From the NCBI RefSeq assembly GCF_000255705.1, contig NZ_JH636445.1, positions 322,558 to 386,557 of the forward strand: a DNA stretch of 64,000 nt, written 5' to 3'. The translations under genes and the position numbers were made by a program. The notes under the pieces were generated by a model. It ran no database searches. It saw only the letters and a program-made list of their open reading frames with translations, and was not told where the DNA came from. Positions 1-10,000 of this stretch are shown here, one piece after another. Origin of the DNA: Zavarzinella formosa DSM 19928. GTDB taxonomy: Bacteria > Planctomycetota > Planctomycetia > Gemmatales > Gemmataceae. Each line of letters starts with the position of its first letter. Within the stretch, counting starts at the first letter, position 1.

Positions 1-25
1 CGGCGGTGGTGGCGGTCGGCGATAA
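1..25 (+). CDS. 3' end of a glycine-rich protein (partial)
   Basis: One reading frame runs in from the left edge and reads five glycines, two arginines and a TAA stop at 23-25. A Gly-rich tail ending in Arg-Arg is common in small bacterial RRM-type RNA-binding proteins, so that is the best guess, but only seven residues are visible. A strong hairpin with a T-run follows immediately, which supports a gene ending here. Confidence 0.3.
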
Positions 26-34
26 GTGATGTGT

Positions 35-78
35 AAAGAAAAGGGCCAACCAATAAATGGTTGGCCCTTTTCTTTTTT
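35..78. terminator. Bidirectional intrinsic terminator
   Basis: A near-perfect inverted repeat pairs AAAGAAAAGGGCCAACCA with TGGTTGGCCCTTTTCTTT around a 5-base loop, and T-runs follow on both strands. It lies between a gene ending from the left edge on the plus strand and clpS ending on the minus strand, so it can stop transcription from both sides. Confidence 0.8.
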
Positions 79-81
79 AGA

Positions 82-450
82 TCAGATGGCCGGTTCGATT
101 CGGCAGCTCAACGGGCCGAGGGGTCGGCCGTCCCGGAAGTGTTTTTCGTGGTGAGTCAGGATTTGATCCAGTTTTAACTCGGCCACTTCTTTTGACCCGG
201 TCCAGACGACGGCCTCCCCGTTTGTGTGGGCTTGCAGCGTCAACTCAAAGCTTTTTTCCGTTGAATAGCCGAACACTTTTTGAAGCACCACGATGACGAA
301 TTCCATCGTGTGATCGTCATCGTTTTCGATCAACACATGATAAGGCGGCTGAACTTTCGGACGTGTTTTTGATTCTGGTTCCGCAACCGGGGCGGAATTA
401 CTGTTCCATGCGGGGGGCATTGCCGATCCTCCAAATACAGGCTCCTCCAT
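82..450 (-). CDS. clpS: ATP-dependent Clp protease adaptor ClpS
   Basis: ClpS binds N-degron substrates and the N-domain of ClpA or ClpC and delivers them to ClpP in the cytoplasm. The C-terminal 80 residues carry the family core: PYHVLIENDDDHTMEFV, then the VFGYS helix segment and a HTNGEAVVW strand, ending in a short acidic/basic tail. The chosen ATG gives 122 residues with a disordered, proline-rich N-terminus; an upstream ATG at 543 would add 31 residues of unconvincing sequence and neither start has a clear ribosome site. No clpA or clpC is adjacent. The protein is about 20 residues longer than typical ClpS because of the N-terminal extension. Confidence 0.9.
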   Translation of the reverse strand: MEEPVFGGSAMPPAWNSNSAPVAEPESKTRPKVQPPYHVLIENDDDHTMEFVIVVLQKVFGYSTEKSFELTLQAHTNGEAVVWTGSKEVAELKLDQILTHHEKHFRDGRPLGPLSCRIEPAI

Positions 451-600
451 TGTTGCCGAGAAACTTGAGCCGATCTTCCGAAATTTTGAGGAAAATTTCA
501 AACTATCGCGCGCAAGGGGGCACTTACCTTGCGTTTCAATCATGTATTATTCCGTATCCGGTCCCCGAACCCGGCCTTTATGGTCGCCGGGGGGTGGCAC

Positions 601-984
601 ATGTTGTTTTGCCAAAAACACTTCCGTCGAATCTTGGCCGCCGGGCTGGCGATGCTGGCTCTTGCCCCGTCGTCTCTGTTGGCCGGGTGGATGGGCTTCC
701 GCAACGACACCGGACAGCCCGTGATTATCCAAGAAACATACGCGACCGGCCGGACCGGGCGCCCCCAGAAGATTTTTGCCAACGAGACGATACGGGATAC
801 TCCCCCGGCCGCTGATATCTTGCGCAAATTTACCATTTACGACGCGAACAAGCCTGACCGGGTTCTGGCCACGGGAACCTTTCCGGCCCCGTCCGCCAAG
901 GACAATCTGCTTTACGTCATCAAGACGGATGCCAGGGGGAATATCACCATCGAGCCTGTTCAAACGCCCACCGCGAAGAAATAA
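601..984 (+). CDS. Small secreted protein, function unknown
   Basis: This 127-residue protein begins with a basic segment (KHFRR) and a hydrophobic stretch, LAAGLAMLALAPSSLLAG, that fits a Sec signal peptide with cleavage near residue 29. The mature part (GWMGFRNDTGQPVIIQE onward) looks like a small beta-rich domain in which a polar group decorates a strand ('fresh' NDTG turn), ending in a lysine tail. It resembles short exported proteins common in planctomycetes, but I recognise no named family. The ATG at 601 is preferred because a GGGGGGTGG stretch precedes it and the signal peptide then starts at once; in-frame ATGs at 529 and 580 would add residues ahead of the signal. It is divergent from clpS. 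Confidence 0.6.
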   Translation: MLFCQKHFRRILAAGLAMLALAPSSLLAGWMGFRNDTGQPVIIQETYATGRTGRPQKIFANETIRDTPPAADILRKFTIYDANKPDRVLATGTFPAPSAKDNLLYVIKTDARGNITIEPVQTPTAKK

Positions 985-996
985 AAGGCAACCGGT

Positions 997-1623
997 TTAA
1001 ATCCCCTTCCATTCGTCGTCGATTTTCAGGACCGGCAAGCTCCATTCGTTCAAAATCGAGCCGAATCGAAGGGTGCCGACGACGCCCATTCCCAAAAGAG
1101 CCGCCCACCATTGCGGCACGTCAATCATTTGAAGAATCACATAGCATCCCGCCCCGGACATGGCCGCCGACGCATAGAGATACTTTCCCTTCAATAACAA
1201 CGGCACCTCATTGCAAAGCGTGTCGCGGATCACGCCTCCGGCAGTGGCGGTCATTGTTCCCATGATGACCGCCACGATTCCCCCTTTGCCACATTGCTCG
1301 GCCGTGTAGGCCCCGGCGATGCTGTAGAGCGACAGGCCGACCCCGTCGACAAGCCCCAGCAATTGTTGCGGAGGGCGTCGGCCCCGCAGGAAGATGTAGG
1401 TGACGGCGACCGCCCCGATGATGATGAACAAATACGCCGGGTCGGCGATCCACGCGATGGGGTGACGGTTTAACAGCAGATCCCGCAGCGTGCCGCCGCC
1501 GACGGCCGAGACGACGGCGATGATAAACACGCCCATCAGGTCCAGTTGCTTGCGACCGGCCGCGAGGCAACCGCTGATGGCGAACACGCCGACGGCGATC
1601 AGGTCAACAATATGGGGAATCAT
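997..1623 (-). CDS. TRIC/UPF0126 family membrane protein (YicG-like)
   Basis: The 208-residue protein has about seven hydrophobic helices in two homologous halves. Each half carries the glycine-rich signature of the family: VGGGTLRDLLL near residue 45 and TAGGVIRDTLC near residue 130. The family contains bacterial homologues of trimeric intracellular cation channels and some members have been linked to glycine transport, so a cytoplasmic-membrane channel or transporter is likely but the substrate cannot be told. The ATG at 1623 starts directly at the first helix; the frame stays open upstream through the neighbouring gene but that part is not family-like. The gene lies 41 bases downstream of the next minus-strand gene and may be cotranscribed with it. 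Confidence 0.85.
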   Translation of the reverse strand: MIPHIVDLIAVGVFAISGCLAAGRKQLDLMGVFIIAVVSAVGGGTLRDLLLNRHPIAWIADPAYLFIIIGAVAVTYIFLRGRRPPQQLLGLVDGVGLSLYSIAGAYTAEQCGKGGIVAVIMGTMTATAGGVIRDTLCNEVPLLLKGKYLYASAAMSGAGCYVILQMIDVPQWWAALLGMGVVGTLRFGSILNEWSLPVLKIDDEWKGI

Positions 1624-1664
1624 TCGACTTCCGGTCTCGGCATCTCTCGGAGCCTCTTTGATAA

Positions 1665-2303
1665 TCACCCCCGGCCAAGGTTCAAGCCCGTGACCTCCCA
1701 AGCCCGTCGCCGGTCGGACGCCGGGGCCTCGGCGTGGCCGGTCAGCAACCGCCACGCCAGTCGGTAAGCCTGCCGGTGTTCGGGCGTCAGGCCCGGAAAC
1801 GCCAGCGAGTCTGGAGAGAGGCGATCCCGCAGGGCTTCCCGCAAGTGTCGGGCGGCTGACACATCCCGGCGGTCGTTCAGATGATCGAACCACGCTTGGG
1901 AACCGTCGAAGCGCGTTTCCACACGGTCGAACGGCTGCACATCCTCGGCAAATTGAACCGTGAGCAAACTGGTTTCGCCGAAGCGAGCATCCCCGTCGTG
2001 GGCCGGCCACGCCAGCCAGCCGTCTTCAGCTTGGGCAATCAAGAACACCGGCCGAACCGGGAAGAGTTGTCGATAAGCCCGCTGTTCAGCCAGCGTCGCC
2101 CGCCGATCAAAAACCGCCCGCGAGCCATCGGCCCGAAAGACTCCCCATCCGACAAACCGCCCCGGCAATTCATACCGCGTGACAACCCCCTCGACGCGCA
2201 CCGTGACCCCGCCCCCGCCCAACGACGGGGCCAGAAACTCCCCGGAGCGGAATCGGTCTTCCGCGAGGGCCAGTTTGTTCAGAAGGTGGTGAATCTTCGC
2301 CAT
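1665..2303 (-). CDS. Conserved hypothetical protein
   Basis: This 212-residue soluble protein has no signal peptide or membrane segment. It starts with a helical stretch (MAKIHHLLNKLALAEDRF), passes through a GGGGVTVRVEGVV strand region and a GWGVFRADG motif, and contains tryptophan-rich segments such as WLAWPAHDGDARF and RFDGSQAWFDH. Its C-terminal quarter is arginine-rich and helical. I recall similar proteins only as unnamed planctomycete families, and no function can be assigned. It is divergent from the sugar operon and upstream of the TRIC-like gene on the same strand. Confidence 0.65.
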   Translation of the reverse strand: MAKIHHLLNKLALAEDRFRSGEFLAPSLGGGGVTVRVEGVVTRYELPGRFVGWGVFRADGSRAVFDRRATLAEQRAYRQLFPVRPVFLIAQAEDGWLAWPAHDGDARFGETSLLTVQFAEDVQPFDRVETRFDGSQAWFDHLNDRRDVSAARHLREALRDRLSPDSLAFPGLTPEHRQAYRLAWRLLTGHAEAPASDRRRAWEVTGLNLGRG

Positions 2304-2370
2304 GCGGCAGTGATGGAGATGCGAGCCGGAAGGTTCGGGCTGTCAGTTGTCTTCGATCTTGGCTGGCCCA

Positions 2371-2407
2371 AACGGAAAGCGATAATCTTCGCTTCTCGCT
2401 TTCCGTT
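2371..2407. promoter_or_regulatory. 12-bp perfect inverted repeat in a divergent intergenic region
   Basis: AACGGAAAGCGA (2371-2382) and TCGCTTTCCGTT (2396-2407) are perfect reverse complements around a 13-base spacer. The repeat lies in the 251-base gap between the hypothetical gene starting at 2303 on the minus strand and the sugar porter starting at 2555, a natural place for an operator or leader hairpin controlling the fructan operon. No regulator gene is adjacent, so the role is inferred from position only. Confidence 0.4.
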
Positions 2408-2554
2408 GAGAACCTTCCCCAAGGCTGTCCAAAATTTGACGTTTGACAGCGCACAGCTTTTTTCTGGTGGTGATTTTGCAACTTCCAATGGGCAAACGCC
2501 CTTGCCCCGCCATAATCAACTGACATCTGCATTTTAATACGAATCGACCAGACG

Positions 2555-3955
2555 ATGAACGCTCTCCCCGTTTCAACCGTCGAAGGCGCCTCTCCCGTTC
2601 CCCTTAGTGCGGTGGTCGCCAAGGCCGCGCTGGTGGCGGCCTTGGGCGGCCTGCTGTTCGGCTTCGACTCTGCCGTGACTTCAGGCACTACGGATGCCTT
2701 GCAAACGGTCTTTGATCTTAACAATTTTTGGCTCGGTTTTACCATCTCCAGTGCAATGGCCGGCACGGTGATCGGTTCGATGGTTGCCGGACCTTTGGCC
2801 AATCTTCATGGACGGAAAAAGATTTTGTTCGTGCTCGCGATCACGTATCTGATTTCGTCGATTGGTTGCGGGCTGGCTCAAAGCTGGTGGTTTTTTCTGA
2901 CGGCCCGGTTCTTGGGTGGTTTGGCAATCGGTGGATCGTCTGTTGTCGCTCCGTTGTACATTGCCGAAATCGCTCCACCCGTATGGCGGGGTCGGTTGGT
3001 GGGCCTCAACCAGTTAAACGTCGTCGTCGGGATACTTCTCTCGTTCGTCTCGAACTACGCCATCGCTTCATGGCTGGATTCGGAAACGGCTTGGAGATGG
3101 ATGCTTGGCGTGGTGGCCGTGCCTTCGCTGGTGTTCTTTTTGTTGGTGTTCACCATTTCCGAAAGCCCCCGTTGGCTAGCCTCAAAAGGGAAATTTGACG
3201 AGGCCCGCTTGGTGCTACGTCAGATAGGGATTGCTGATGTGGAAGGGGAGTTGTCCGCGATTCGCACTTCGCTTGCGGACGGGGCAAACGCCGGACAGGA
3301 TCGATTGTTCCAAGCCCGTTACGGCCGGATGATTTTTCTGGCGTGGGCGGTTGCTATGTTCAACCAACTCTCCGGCATCAACGCCTTGGTGTATTACACC
3401 CCGAAGATCTTCCAAATGGCCGGAGCCTCACGGGATTCGGCTTTGCTCCAATCCGTCGCCCTTTGGGGAACCAATCTGGTATTCACCGTTTCGGCCATGT
3501 TCATGATTGATCGCTTTGGCCGGCGGCCGTTGTTGCTTGTCGGGTCGGTCGGGACGGCCGCTTGTCTTGGGTTGGTGGCTGTTCAAATGGCGAAAGGCGA
3601 TCAAGCCAACGGAACAGTGTTACTGGCGGCTTTGTTGGGTTTCATCGCCTTTTTTGCTTTCTCGCAAGGGGCGGTGATTTGGGTGTTTATTTCGGAAGTG
3701 TTCCCGAATGCCGTGCGGGCCAAGGGGCAGGCATTGGGTAGTTTCACACACTGGTTCATGGCGGCCGCCATCTCGTGGTCGTTCCCGGTGGTGGCCGCGG
3801 CCTCCGGGGCGGCGGCGTTTGCCTTCTTCGCGGCAATGATGGGTCTTCAGTTTCTGTTCGCGTGGTTCATCATGCCCGAGACCAAAGGCGGAACCTTGGA
3901 ACAAATCGAACAGCGATTCGGCCGGGAATCCGCCAAGGAGACCAAAGTCGCATGA
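2555..3955 (+). CDS. Sugar porter family MFS transporter
   Basis: The 466-residue protein has the twelve-helix profile of sugar:proton symporters. Family motifs appear in order: a GFD turn in the first helix, GR between helices 2 and 3 (NLHGRKK), ESPRWLASKG before the central loop, NQLSGINALVYYTPKIF in helix 7, DRFGRRPLLL between helices 8 and 9, and PETKGGTLEQIE after the last helix. Sequence alone does not fix the sugar. Its stop overlaps the fructokinase start by ATGA and a GH32 gene follows, so fructose or a short fructan product is the probable cargo. The protein sits in the cytoplasmic membrane. Confidence 0.92.
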   Translation: MNALPVSTVEGASPVPLSAVVAKAALVAALGGLLFGFDSAVTSGTTDALQTVFDLNNFWLGFTISSAMAGTVIGSMVAGPLANLHGRKKILFVLAITYLISSIGCGLAQSWWFFLTARFLGGLAIGGSSVVAPLYIAEIAPPVWRGRLVGLNQLNVVVGILLSFVSNYAIASWLDSETAWRWMLGVVAVPSLVFFLLVFTISESPRWLASKGKFDEARLVLRQIGIADVEGELSAIRTSLADGANAGQDRLFQARYGRMIFLAWAVAMFNQLSGINALVYYTPKIFQMAGASRDSALLQSVALWGTNLVFTVSAMFMIDRFGRRPLLLVGSVGTAACLGLVAVQMAKGDQANGTVLLAALLGFIAFFAFSQGAVIWVFISEVFPNAVRAKGQALGSFTHWFMAAAISWSFPVVAAASGAAAFAFFAAMMGLQFLFAWFIMPETKGGTLEQIEQRFGRESAKETKVA

Positions 3956-4842
3956 ACCTGCGAATCACAGCCATCGGCGAAGTGTTGTGGGATCTCCTGC
4001 CGGAAGGCCGACAACTTGGCGGGGCTCCGGCGAACTTTGCCTGTCATGCCCGCAGTCTGGGAGCCGACGCGACGCTGATTTCTCGCGTGGGGCAAGATGA
4101 TCTTGGCCGGGAAGTTTTGGCCCGTTTTGCGGCGAAAGGCTTTCCACCGGAGACCATCCAACAGGATAACAATGCCCCAACCGGAACCGTTTCAGTCGAA
4201 GTGGATGCCGGGGGGCAACCCAAATACACGATTCATGCGGATGTCGCTTGGGACCATCTTCAGGCCGATGAGTCAGCAGGTCAGGCGGTCGCCAAGGCCG
4301 ACGCGATTTGTTTCGGCAGTTTGGGCCAACGCTCCGCTTTGGCAAGATCATCGATTCAAACACTTGTGAAATCCGCCCGGCCGGAAACGCTGCGGGTGTT
4401 TGATGTCAATCTTCGCCCACCATTTTGGACGCGGGAAGTGGTCGAGCAGTCAATCCGGCTGGCTGATGTGTTGAAACTCAACGATCAAGAGCTGCCGATT
4501 TTGGCCGGGTTGTTTGGGATCAGCGGCGACGAACGAGAACAGGTAACCGGGTTGGCCGGGCGTTTCCATCTCAAACTCGTCGCCCTGACGCGCGGGGCAG
4601 GGGGCAGCCTGCTGCTCGCGGAAGAGCGATGGTCGGAACATCCGGGTTTTCCGGTGACGGTGCGCGATGCCGTGGGGGCGGGGGATTCGTTCACCGCGAC
4701 CCTCGTTGTTGGCTGGCTGCGGCATCACGATCTCGACGATATCAATCGAATGGCCAACGAAGTGGCGGCCTATGTTTGCACCCAGCCGGGAGCCACCCCG
4801 GACTTGCCCGAGCGACTGACAGCCCGTTTTCAAACTTCATGA
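3952..4842 (+). CDS. PfkB-family carbohydrate kinase, probable fructokinase
   Basis: This 296-residue ribokinase-fold enzyme would phosphorylate fructose with ATP. It has the first PfkB signature in GGAPANFACHARSLG and VGQDDLG, and the second in RDAVGAGDSFTA, whose GAGD contains the catalytic aspartate and the anion hole. The N-terminal IGEVLWDLLPEG is typical of bacterial fructokinases rather than ribokinases or adenosine kinases. The ATG at 3952 overlaps the stop of the sugar porter (ATGA), pointing to translational coupling. A GH32 gene starts 8 bases after its stop. Length is normal for the family. Confidence 0.9.
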   Translation: MNLRITAIGEVLWDLLPEGRQLGGAPANFACHARSLGADATLISRVGQDDLGREVLARFAAKGFPPETIQQDNNAPTGTVSVEVDAGGQPKYTIHADVAWDHLQADESAGQAVAKADAICFGSLGQRSALARSSIQTLVKSARPETLRVFDVNLRPPFWTREVVEQSIRLADVLKLNDQELPILAGLFGISGDEREQVTGLAGRFHLKLVALTRGAGGSLLLAEERWSEHPGFPVTVRDAVGAGDSFTATLVVGWLRHHDLDDINRMANEVAAYVCTQPGATPDLPERLTARFQTS

Positions 4843-4849
4843 GGCAACC

Positions 4850-6985
4850 ATGTCCGCACGACTTTCTCCCGTCGTATTTCTGATGTTCGCCCTCACCGGA
4901 TTATGCCGGGCCGATCAACCGGACATTCTCTTCGCCGATTTTGAGGGCGACGATTACGGAAATTGGAAAACCACCGGCACAGCCTTCGGGTCAGCCCCGG
5001 CGAAGGGGACGCTTCCGGGGCAGATGCACGTTGGCGGCTTCAAAGGAAAAGGGCTTGTGAACAGTTTCCTTGGCGGCGATGACGCCTTGGGAACGCTCAC
5101 TTCCCCGGAATTCAAGGTGGAACGCAAACACATCTCCTTCCTCATCGGCGGCGGGGGATATCCCGGCAAAACCTGTGTGAATCTGGTCGTCGAGGGGAAG
5201 GTTGTCCGCACCGTCACCGGGCCGAATACCAAAGCGGGCGGCAGCGAGGAACTCGCCCCGACCGCATGGGATGTGACCGATTTGGCGGGCAAGATGGCCC
5301 GCATCGTGATCGTGGACGAGGCCAAAGGGGGGTGGGGACACATCAACGCGGACCATTTCGTGTTCACCGACAAAAAACCGGCGGTTCCGGCTCCGTTGGT
5401 CACGAAGGAAAAAGCGTTGACGCTGGAGAAGCGATACCTGCATCTGCCGACCAAGACGAGCCAGCCCGAGGGAAAGAAGCAGCGTGTATCGCTTATCGTG
5501 GATGGCAAAACCGTCCGGGATTTCGACATGGAATTGTCCGACAAACCCGAATGGTTCGCCCATCTGGATGTGACCGCTTGGAAGGGCCAAAAGGTCACCC
5601 TTCGGGCGGTCAATCTGCCGGAAGACTCCAAGGCCCTTGATGCCGTCACCCAAGCCGATGAAATTTGGGGAACCGACGCGCTATACCGTGAACCGCTTCG
5701 GCCGCAGTTGCACTTCTCCCCGCGACGGGGCTGGACGAACGATCCCAACGGAATGGTCTTTGCCGATGGCGAATATCACTTGTTCTTCCAACACAACCCG
5801 TATGGCTGGCATTGGGGCAACATGCACTGGGGCCATGCCGTCAGCAAGGATCTCGTCCGTTGGGAGGAGTTGCCGATCGCCCTTTACCCGCCGAAATTCG
5901 ATGACATGGCTTTCTCGGGCAGCGCGGTCGTGGACAAGGCCAACACATCCGGTTGGAAGAAGGGGGACAACGAATTGCTGGTCGCCGCGTTCACCAGCAC
6001 CGGCCGGGGGGAGTGCATCGCGTATTCCAACGACCGGGGCCGAACGTGGACGGAATACGAGGGCAACCCGGTTGTCAAGCATGCCGGCCGCGATCCCCGG
6101 TTGTTGTGGGACAGCGTTTCCAAAACATGGATCATGGCCGTTTACGACGAGAAGGACCGGAAACAGTGGATCGTTTTTCACACTTCGCCGGATTTGAAAA
6201 AATGGACGGAGCAAAGCCGGATCGATGGTTTTTTTGAATGCCCGGACATTTTTGAACTGCCGGTGGACGGTGACGCCACCAAGCGGAAATGGGTGCTGAC
6301 GGCCGCCAACAGTGACTACATGATCGGCTCTTTCGACGGCAAATCATTCACCCCGGAGACAGCCAAACTCAAGGGGCATCGTGGCCGCGGATTCTATGCC
6401 GCCCAGACGTTCAGCCATGATCCCAAGGGCCGGGTTGTTCAGATGGGATGGTTTCAACTGGCCACGCCCGGCATGTCCTTCAATCAGGCGATGACGATTC
6501 CCTTGGAATTGAAACTGGTCGGAACGAAAGACGGCCCCCGGTTGTCTTGGACGCCGGTGAAGGAACTGGAACAATTACGGGCGAAAACGCATTCGTTTGG
6601 CCCGATGGAGTTGAAAGTCGGCGAAGACTCGTTGAAGGGCATCAAAGGAGAATTGCTGGAAGTTCGCGCGGAAATCGAACCGGGAGAGGCGGCCGAGGTG
6701 AAGTTTGTCGTTCGCGGGCTGACAGTGGTTTACGACACCAAGAAACAGGAAATCGTCGTCAGCGGCCAGCGTGCCCCGGCCCCGTTGCGGGAGGGGAAAC
6801 AACGGTTGACTATCATTGCCGACCGCGTTGGCTTTGAAATCTTCGCGGACGATGGATTAACCTATGTTCCCTTTGCGTTCACCCCGAAAGCGGATGACCA
6901 GTCAGTCTCGCTGACGGTTGTTGGCGGTTCGGCGAAATCGGTGGCCGTGGATGTTCATGAGTTGAAGTCAATTTGGAAGAAGTGA
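4850..6985 (+). CDS. Secreted glycoside hydrolase family 32 (levanase/fructanase type)
   Basis: This 711-residue exported enzyme should hydrolyse beta-fructosidic bonds in levan, inulin or sucrose. Residues 1-21 form a signal peptide. Residues about 22-285 form two accessory beta domains, beginning DILFADFEGDDYGNW, that are commonly found ahead of bacterial levanases. The five-bladed catalytic domain starts near 286; WTNDPNG supplies the nucleophile D298, RDP the transition-state stabiliser D415, and ECPD the acid/base E463. A C-terminal beta-sandwich follows. The gene closes the porter-fructokinase-hydrolase operon. The exact fructan preference (endo or exo, beta-2,6 or beta-2,1) cannot be read from the sequence. 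Confidence 0.93.
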   Translation: MSARLSPVVFLMFALTGLCRADQPDILFADFEGDDYGNWKTTGTAFGSAPAKGTLPGQMHVGGFKGKGLVNSFLGGDDALGTLTSPEFKVERKHISFLIGGGGYPGKTCVNLVVEGKVVRTVTGPNTKAGGSEELAPTAWDVTDLAGKMARIVIVDEAKGGWGHINADHFVFTDKKPAVPAPLVTKEKALTLEKRYLHLPTKTSQPEGKKQRVSLIVDGKTVRDFDMELSDKPEWFAHLDVTAWKGQKVTLRAVNLPEDSKALDAVTQADEIWGTDALYREPLRPQLHFSPRRGWTNDPNGMVFADGEYHLFFQHNPYGWHWGNMHWGHAVSKDLVRWEELPIALYPPKFDDMAFSGSAVVDKANTSGWKKGDNELLVAAFTSTGRGECIAYSNDRGRTWTEYEGNPVVKHAGRDPRLLWDSVSKTWIMAVYDEKDRKQWIVFHTSPDLKKWTEQSRIDGFFECPDIFELPVDGDATKRKWVLTAANSDYMIGSFDGKSFTPETAKLKGHRGRGFYAAQTFSHDPKGRVVQMGWFQLATPGMSFNQAMTIPLELKLVGTKDGPRLSWTPVKELEQLRAKTHSFGPMELKVGEDSLKGIKGELLEVRAEIEPGEAAEVKFVVRGLTVVYDTKKQEIVVSGQRAPAPLREGKQRLTIIADRVGFEIFADDGLTYVPFAFTPKADDQSVSLTVVGGSAKSVAVDVHELKSIWKK

Positions 6986-6994
6986 ATCGATCTG

Positions 6995-7025
6995 ACACGG
7001 CGGGGAATTGCTTCCCCGCCTGTGT
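6995..7025. terminator. Hairpin between convergent genes
   Basis: ACAC-GGCGGGGAA pairs with TTCCCCGCC-T-GTGT around a 4-base loop with a single bulged T. It sits directly after the GH32 stop and before the end of the opposing large gene, the position of a shared terminator. There is no good T-run, so strength is uncertain. Confidence 0.5.
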
Positions 7026-7043
7026 TCTCGCAATCAATTGGAA

Positions 7044-10000
7044 CTACTTCGCGGGAATGCTGGATTTCACCCCGGATGCCTCTTCGGTGAACTTCTTGTA
7101 TGGGTCGGCATATCCGGCGGGCGGGGCATAGCGGCCGCCACGGAGTGGATCGACGCCACTCTTGGGATCGAATTTCACGGAGGCCGGTCCCTTGTCCGTC
7201 GTCGGACGAACCATTCGGTTCGTGTTCCAATCACCCTTTTCGGCTTGTTTCTTCAGTTCCGCGATGGTCGCCTCTTGTTTGCGAATCCACTCAGCTTTCT
7301 GATCCTCGGTCCATTTCAGGGACTGGTTGAATTCATCATCTGTCAGGTTCTTCTTGAACTTGTCGAGCATCAACTCGGCGGCCTTTAGTTTGTTCCTCGG
7401 GTCGGCCGGGTCCGGCTTGCCGTTATCCTCGGGGTTGCCGCCGCCGAGTTCTTTCATGATGTCCGCGAATTCTTTTTGTTTGGCCGGGTCTTCCTGATTC
7501 TTGGCCATTTGCTCTTTGAGTTTTTCCATCTGCTCGCGGATCTTGGGATCTTTCATCGCTTCTTTGAGCTTCTCCTTGGCTTCCTCATGTTCCTTCGGAT
7601 CGGTCTTCTTCATCTTGTCCATAAGATCCTTCAGATCCTTCAGATCCTTCGGATCAGCCTTCGGCGGGTTCTTGGCCATTTCATTCGCTTGCTTCAACAT
7701 TTCCTCAAGGGCCTTTTTTTCGTCGTCCTTGGAGGCGTTCTTGGCCATCTCTTCCATCTTCTTTTTGGCTTCCTCGGCCTTGGCCGGGTCTTTCATCATG
7801 TTCTTGAGTTTGTCTTCAGCTTCCTTCTTCTTGGCCTCCCCCTCCTTGCCCGCCAGTTTGTCGGCCATCTCTTTCAAGTCCTTGGGGTCGGTCTTGGGTT
7901 CCGGCTTGTTGCCGTTGGCTTTGGCCATCTCATCCGCTTTCTTGGCGGCGTCTTCCATGTTTTTCTTGTCGTCGGCATTCTTGGCGTTTTTGGCCATTTC
8001 TTCCATCTTCTTTTTGGCCGCCTCAGCCTTGGCCGGGTCCTTCATCATTTCGTTCAGTTTGTTCTCGGCATCCTTCTTGGCTTGCTCGTCTTTTCCGGCC
8101 ATTTTGTCGGCAATGTCCTTCAAGTCTTGCTCTTGTTTTTGCCCGTTGGCCTTGGCCATGTCGTCCGCTTTTTTGGCGGCATCCTCCAGTTTTTTCTTGT
8201 CGTCAGGATTCTTGGAGTTGTTGGCCATGTCTTGAAGTTGCTTCTTGGCCTCTTCCGCTTTGGCCGGGTCTTTCATCATTTCGTTTAGTTTGTTTTCGGC
8301 GTCCTTCTTGTCCTGTTCGTTTTTCCCGGCCATCTTGTCGGCGATGTCCTTTAAGTCCTTCTCTTGCTTCTGGCCGTTGGCTTTGGCCATGTCGTTGGCC
8401 TTTTGAGCGGCATTTTCCAAGTTCTTTTTGTCGTCTGGGTTGTTGGCGTTCTTCGCCATCTCGTTCAACTTGTCCTTGGCTTGATCTCGGTTCTTCGGAT
8501 CGTTCATCATCTGTTCGAGTTGCTTTTGGGCTTGCTCCCGCTTCATGGGATCATTGCTTTGCAAGTCCTTGGCCATCTCGTTGAGCTTTTGTTCGTCCGG
8601 CTTTGGCGTGTCGCCCGACTGGCCGGGTTCGTCGTCCTTTTTCGGGTTCGGCTTGTTCATCGCCTGCTCGACCTTTTTGCCCTCTTCCGGCTTTTTCTTC
8701 TTGAGTTGGTCGACCTCTTTTTCCAAGTCCTTCTTCGTTTGTTGATCCTTCTGCCAATCCTTGAGGCGTTGCTCGGCGTCCTTTTGTTCTTGCTGGTCCT
8801 TGGAATTGAGTTTTTTGGCCAGTTCGTCGACCTTTTCTTCCGTCGGCTTTTCCTGGTCGTAATTCTTGGCGGCTTCCTCGCCGGCCTTCTTCAAGTCTTG
8901 GGCTTTCTTGCGGCTCAGTTGGTCCTTGGCATTCTTTTCAAGCTTGTCCAGTTCGTCGCGTGTCTTCTGGCGGGTTTCCTTGTTCCGCATCAGGCGTTCC
9001 ACATCGCTCTTGCCCTTGTCGCTGATTTCGGGCTTGGGAGAATTGACCTCCCGATCAAGCTCACCCGCTGTTTCGCGGTCCAGTTCGTTCTTCTCCCCGT
9101 TGGGCTGGCCTTGGCCGGGTTGCGGCTTGCCTTCGCTCTTGGCGGTCTCGTCGCCCATGTCATGCTTGGGTTCGGGGCGGTTTTCTCCGGCTTCCGGGCC
9201 GCCGCTCTTGGGTTGCGGCCGTTTTTCTCCGGCGGTTTCTTCCATCGGGCCGGATTTCTTCGATTGAGGCCGACCTTCCCCGGCGCCGGGGCGTTCTTTC
9301 GGCTTGTCACTCCCGGCCGTTTGGTCGGGCTGGTCTTTTTCACCAGAGCCGCCCATGCCTTCCTTCGGGGCCGGTTGTTTTTCCTCGCCTTGGGTGACTT
9401 CCTTTTCGGGCTTGTTGGCTCCCGTTTGCGGCTTTTGGTCGGGATTCATCCCTTTCTGCTCGGGGGATTGCTCCGGCCGGGCACCACCTTTTTCGGGGGG
9501 CGGTTCTTTCCCGGCGGGTTGCTTGGGCTCGGGCTTTTGTTTGCTGTCCCCGCCACCACTTCCGCCAAGGGCCTCTTTGTCTTTCGATTCGTCGTTCATG
9601 TCCATCGGTTTGTCGCCGCCGGGCTTATTCTCGCTCTTGTCTTCCTTGGTTTTGTCGACCTTACCATCGCGTTTTTCACCCGCCGGGGCGTTGTCGCCCA
9701 TGTTCTGGTTCGGGTCGTTCTTGGGCATTGGCTTCTGGTCGGCCGGGGGTTCGCCGTTGGGGTCGTTCTTGGGGGCCGGCCGCTGCTCGGACGGTTCCAC
9801 TTTGGCGTTCGGGTCCGGCCGGGAGTCGGGCTTTTGTTTGCCCTCCTTCTTGGCGTTTTCGGATTCTTTGGCGGCCCGTTCAATCTCTTGATTCTGTTGG
9901 TCCTGATTCGGGTCTGGGTTCATGCCTTCTTTCGGCATCGGCATCGGGTTGTTGCCCGTGTTGTCTGGGTTCATCCCGCCGGGCATGGGGTCGCCATCCT

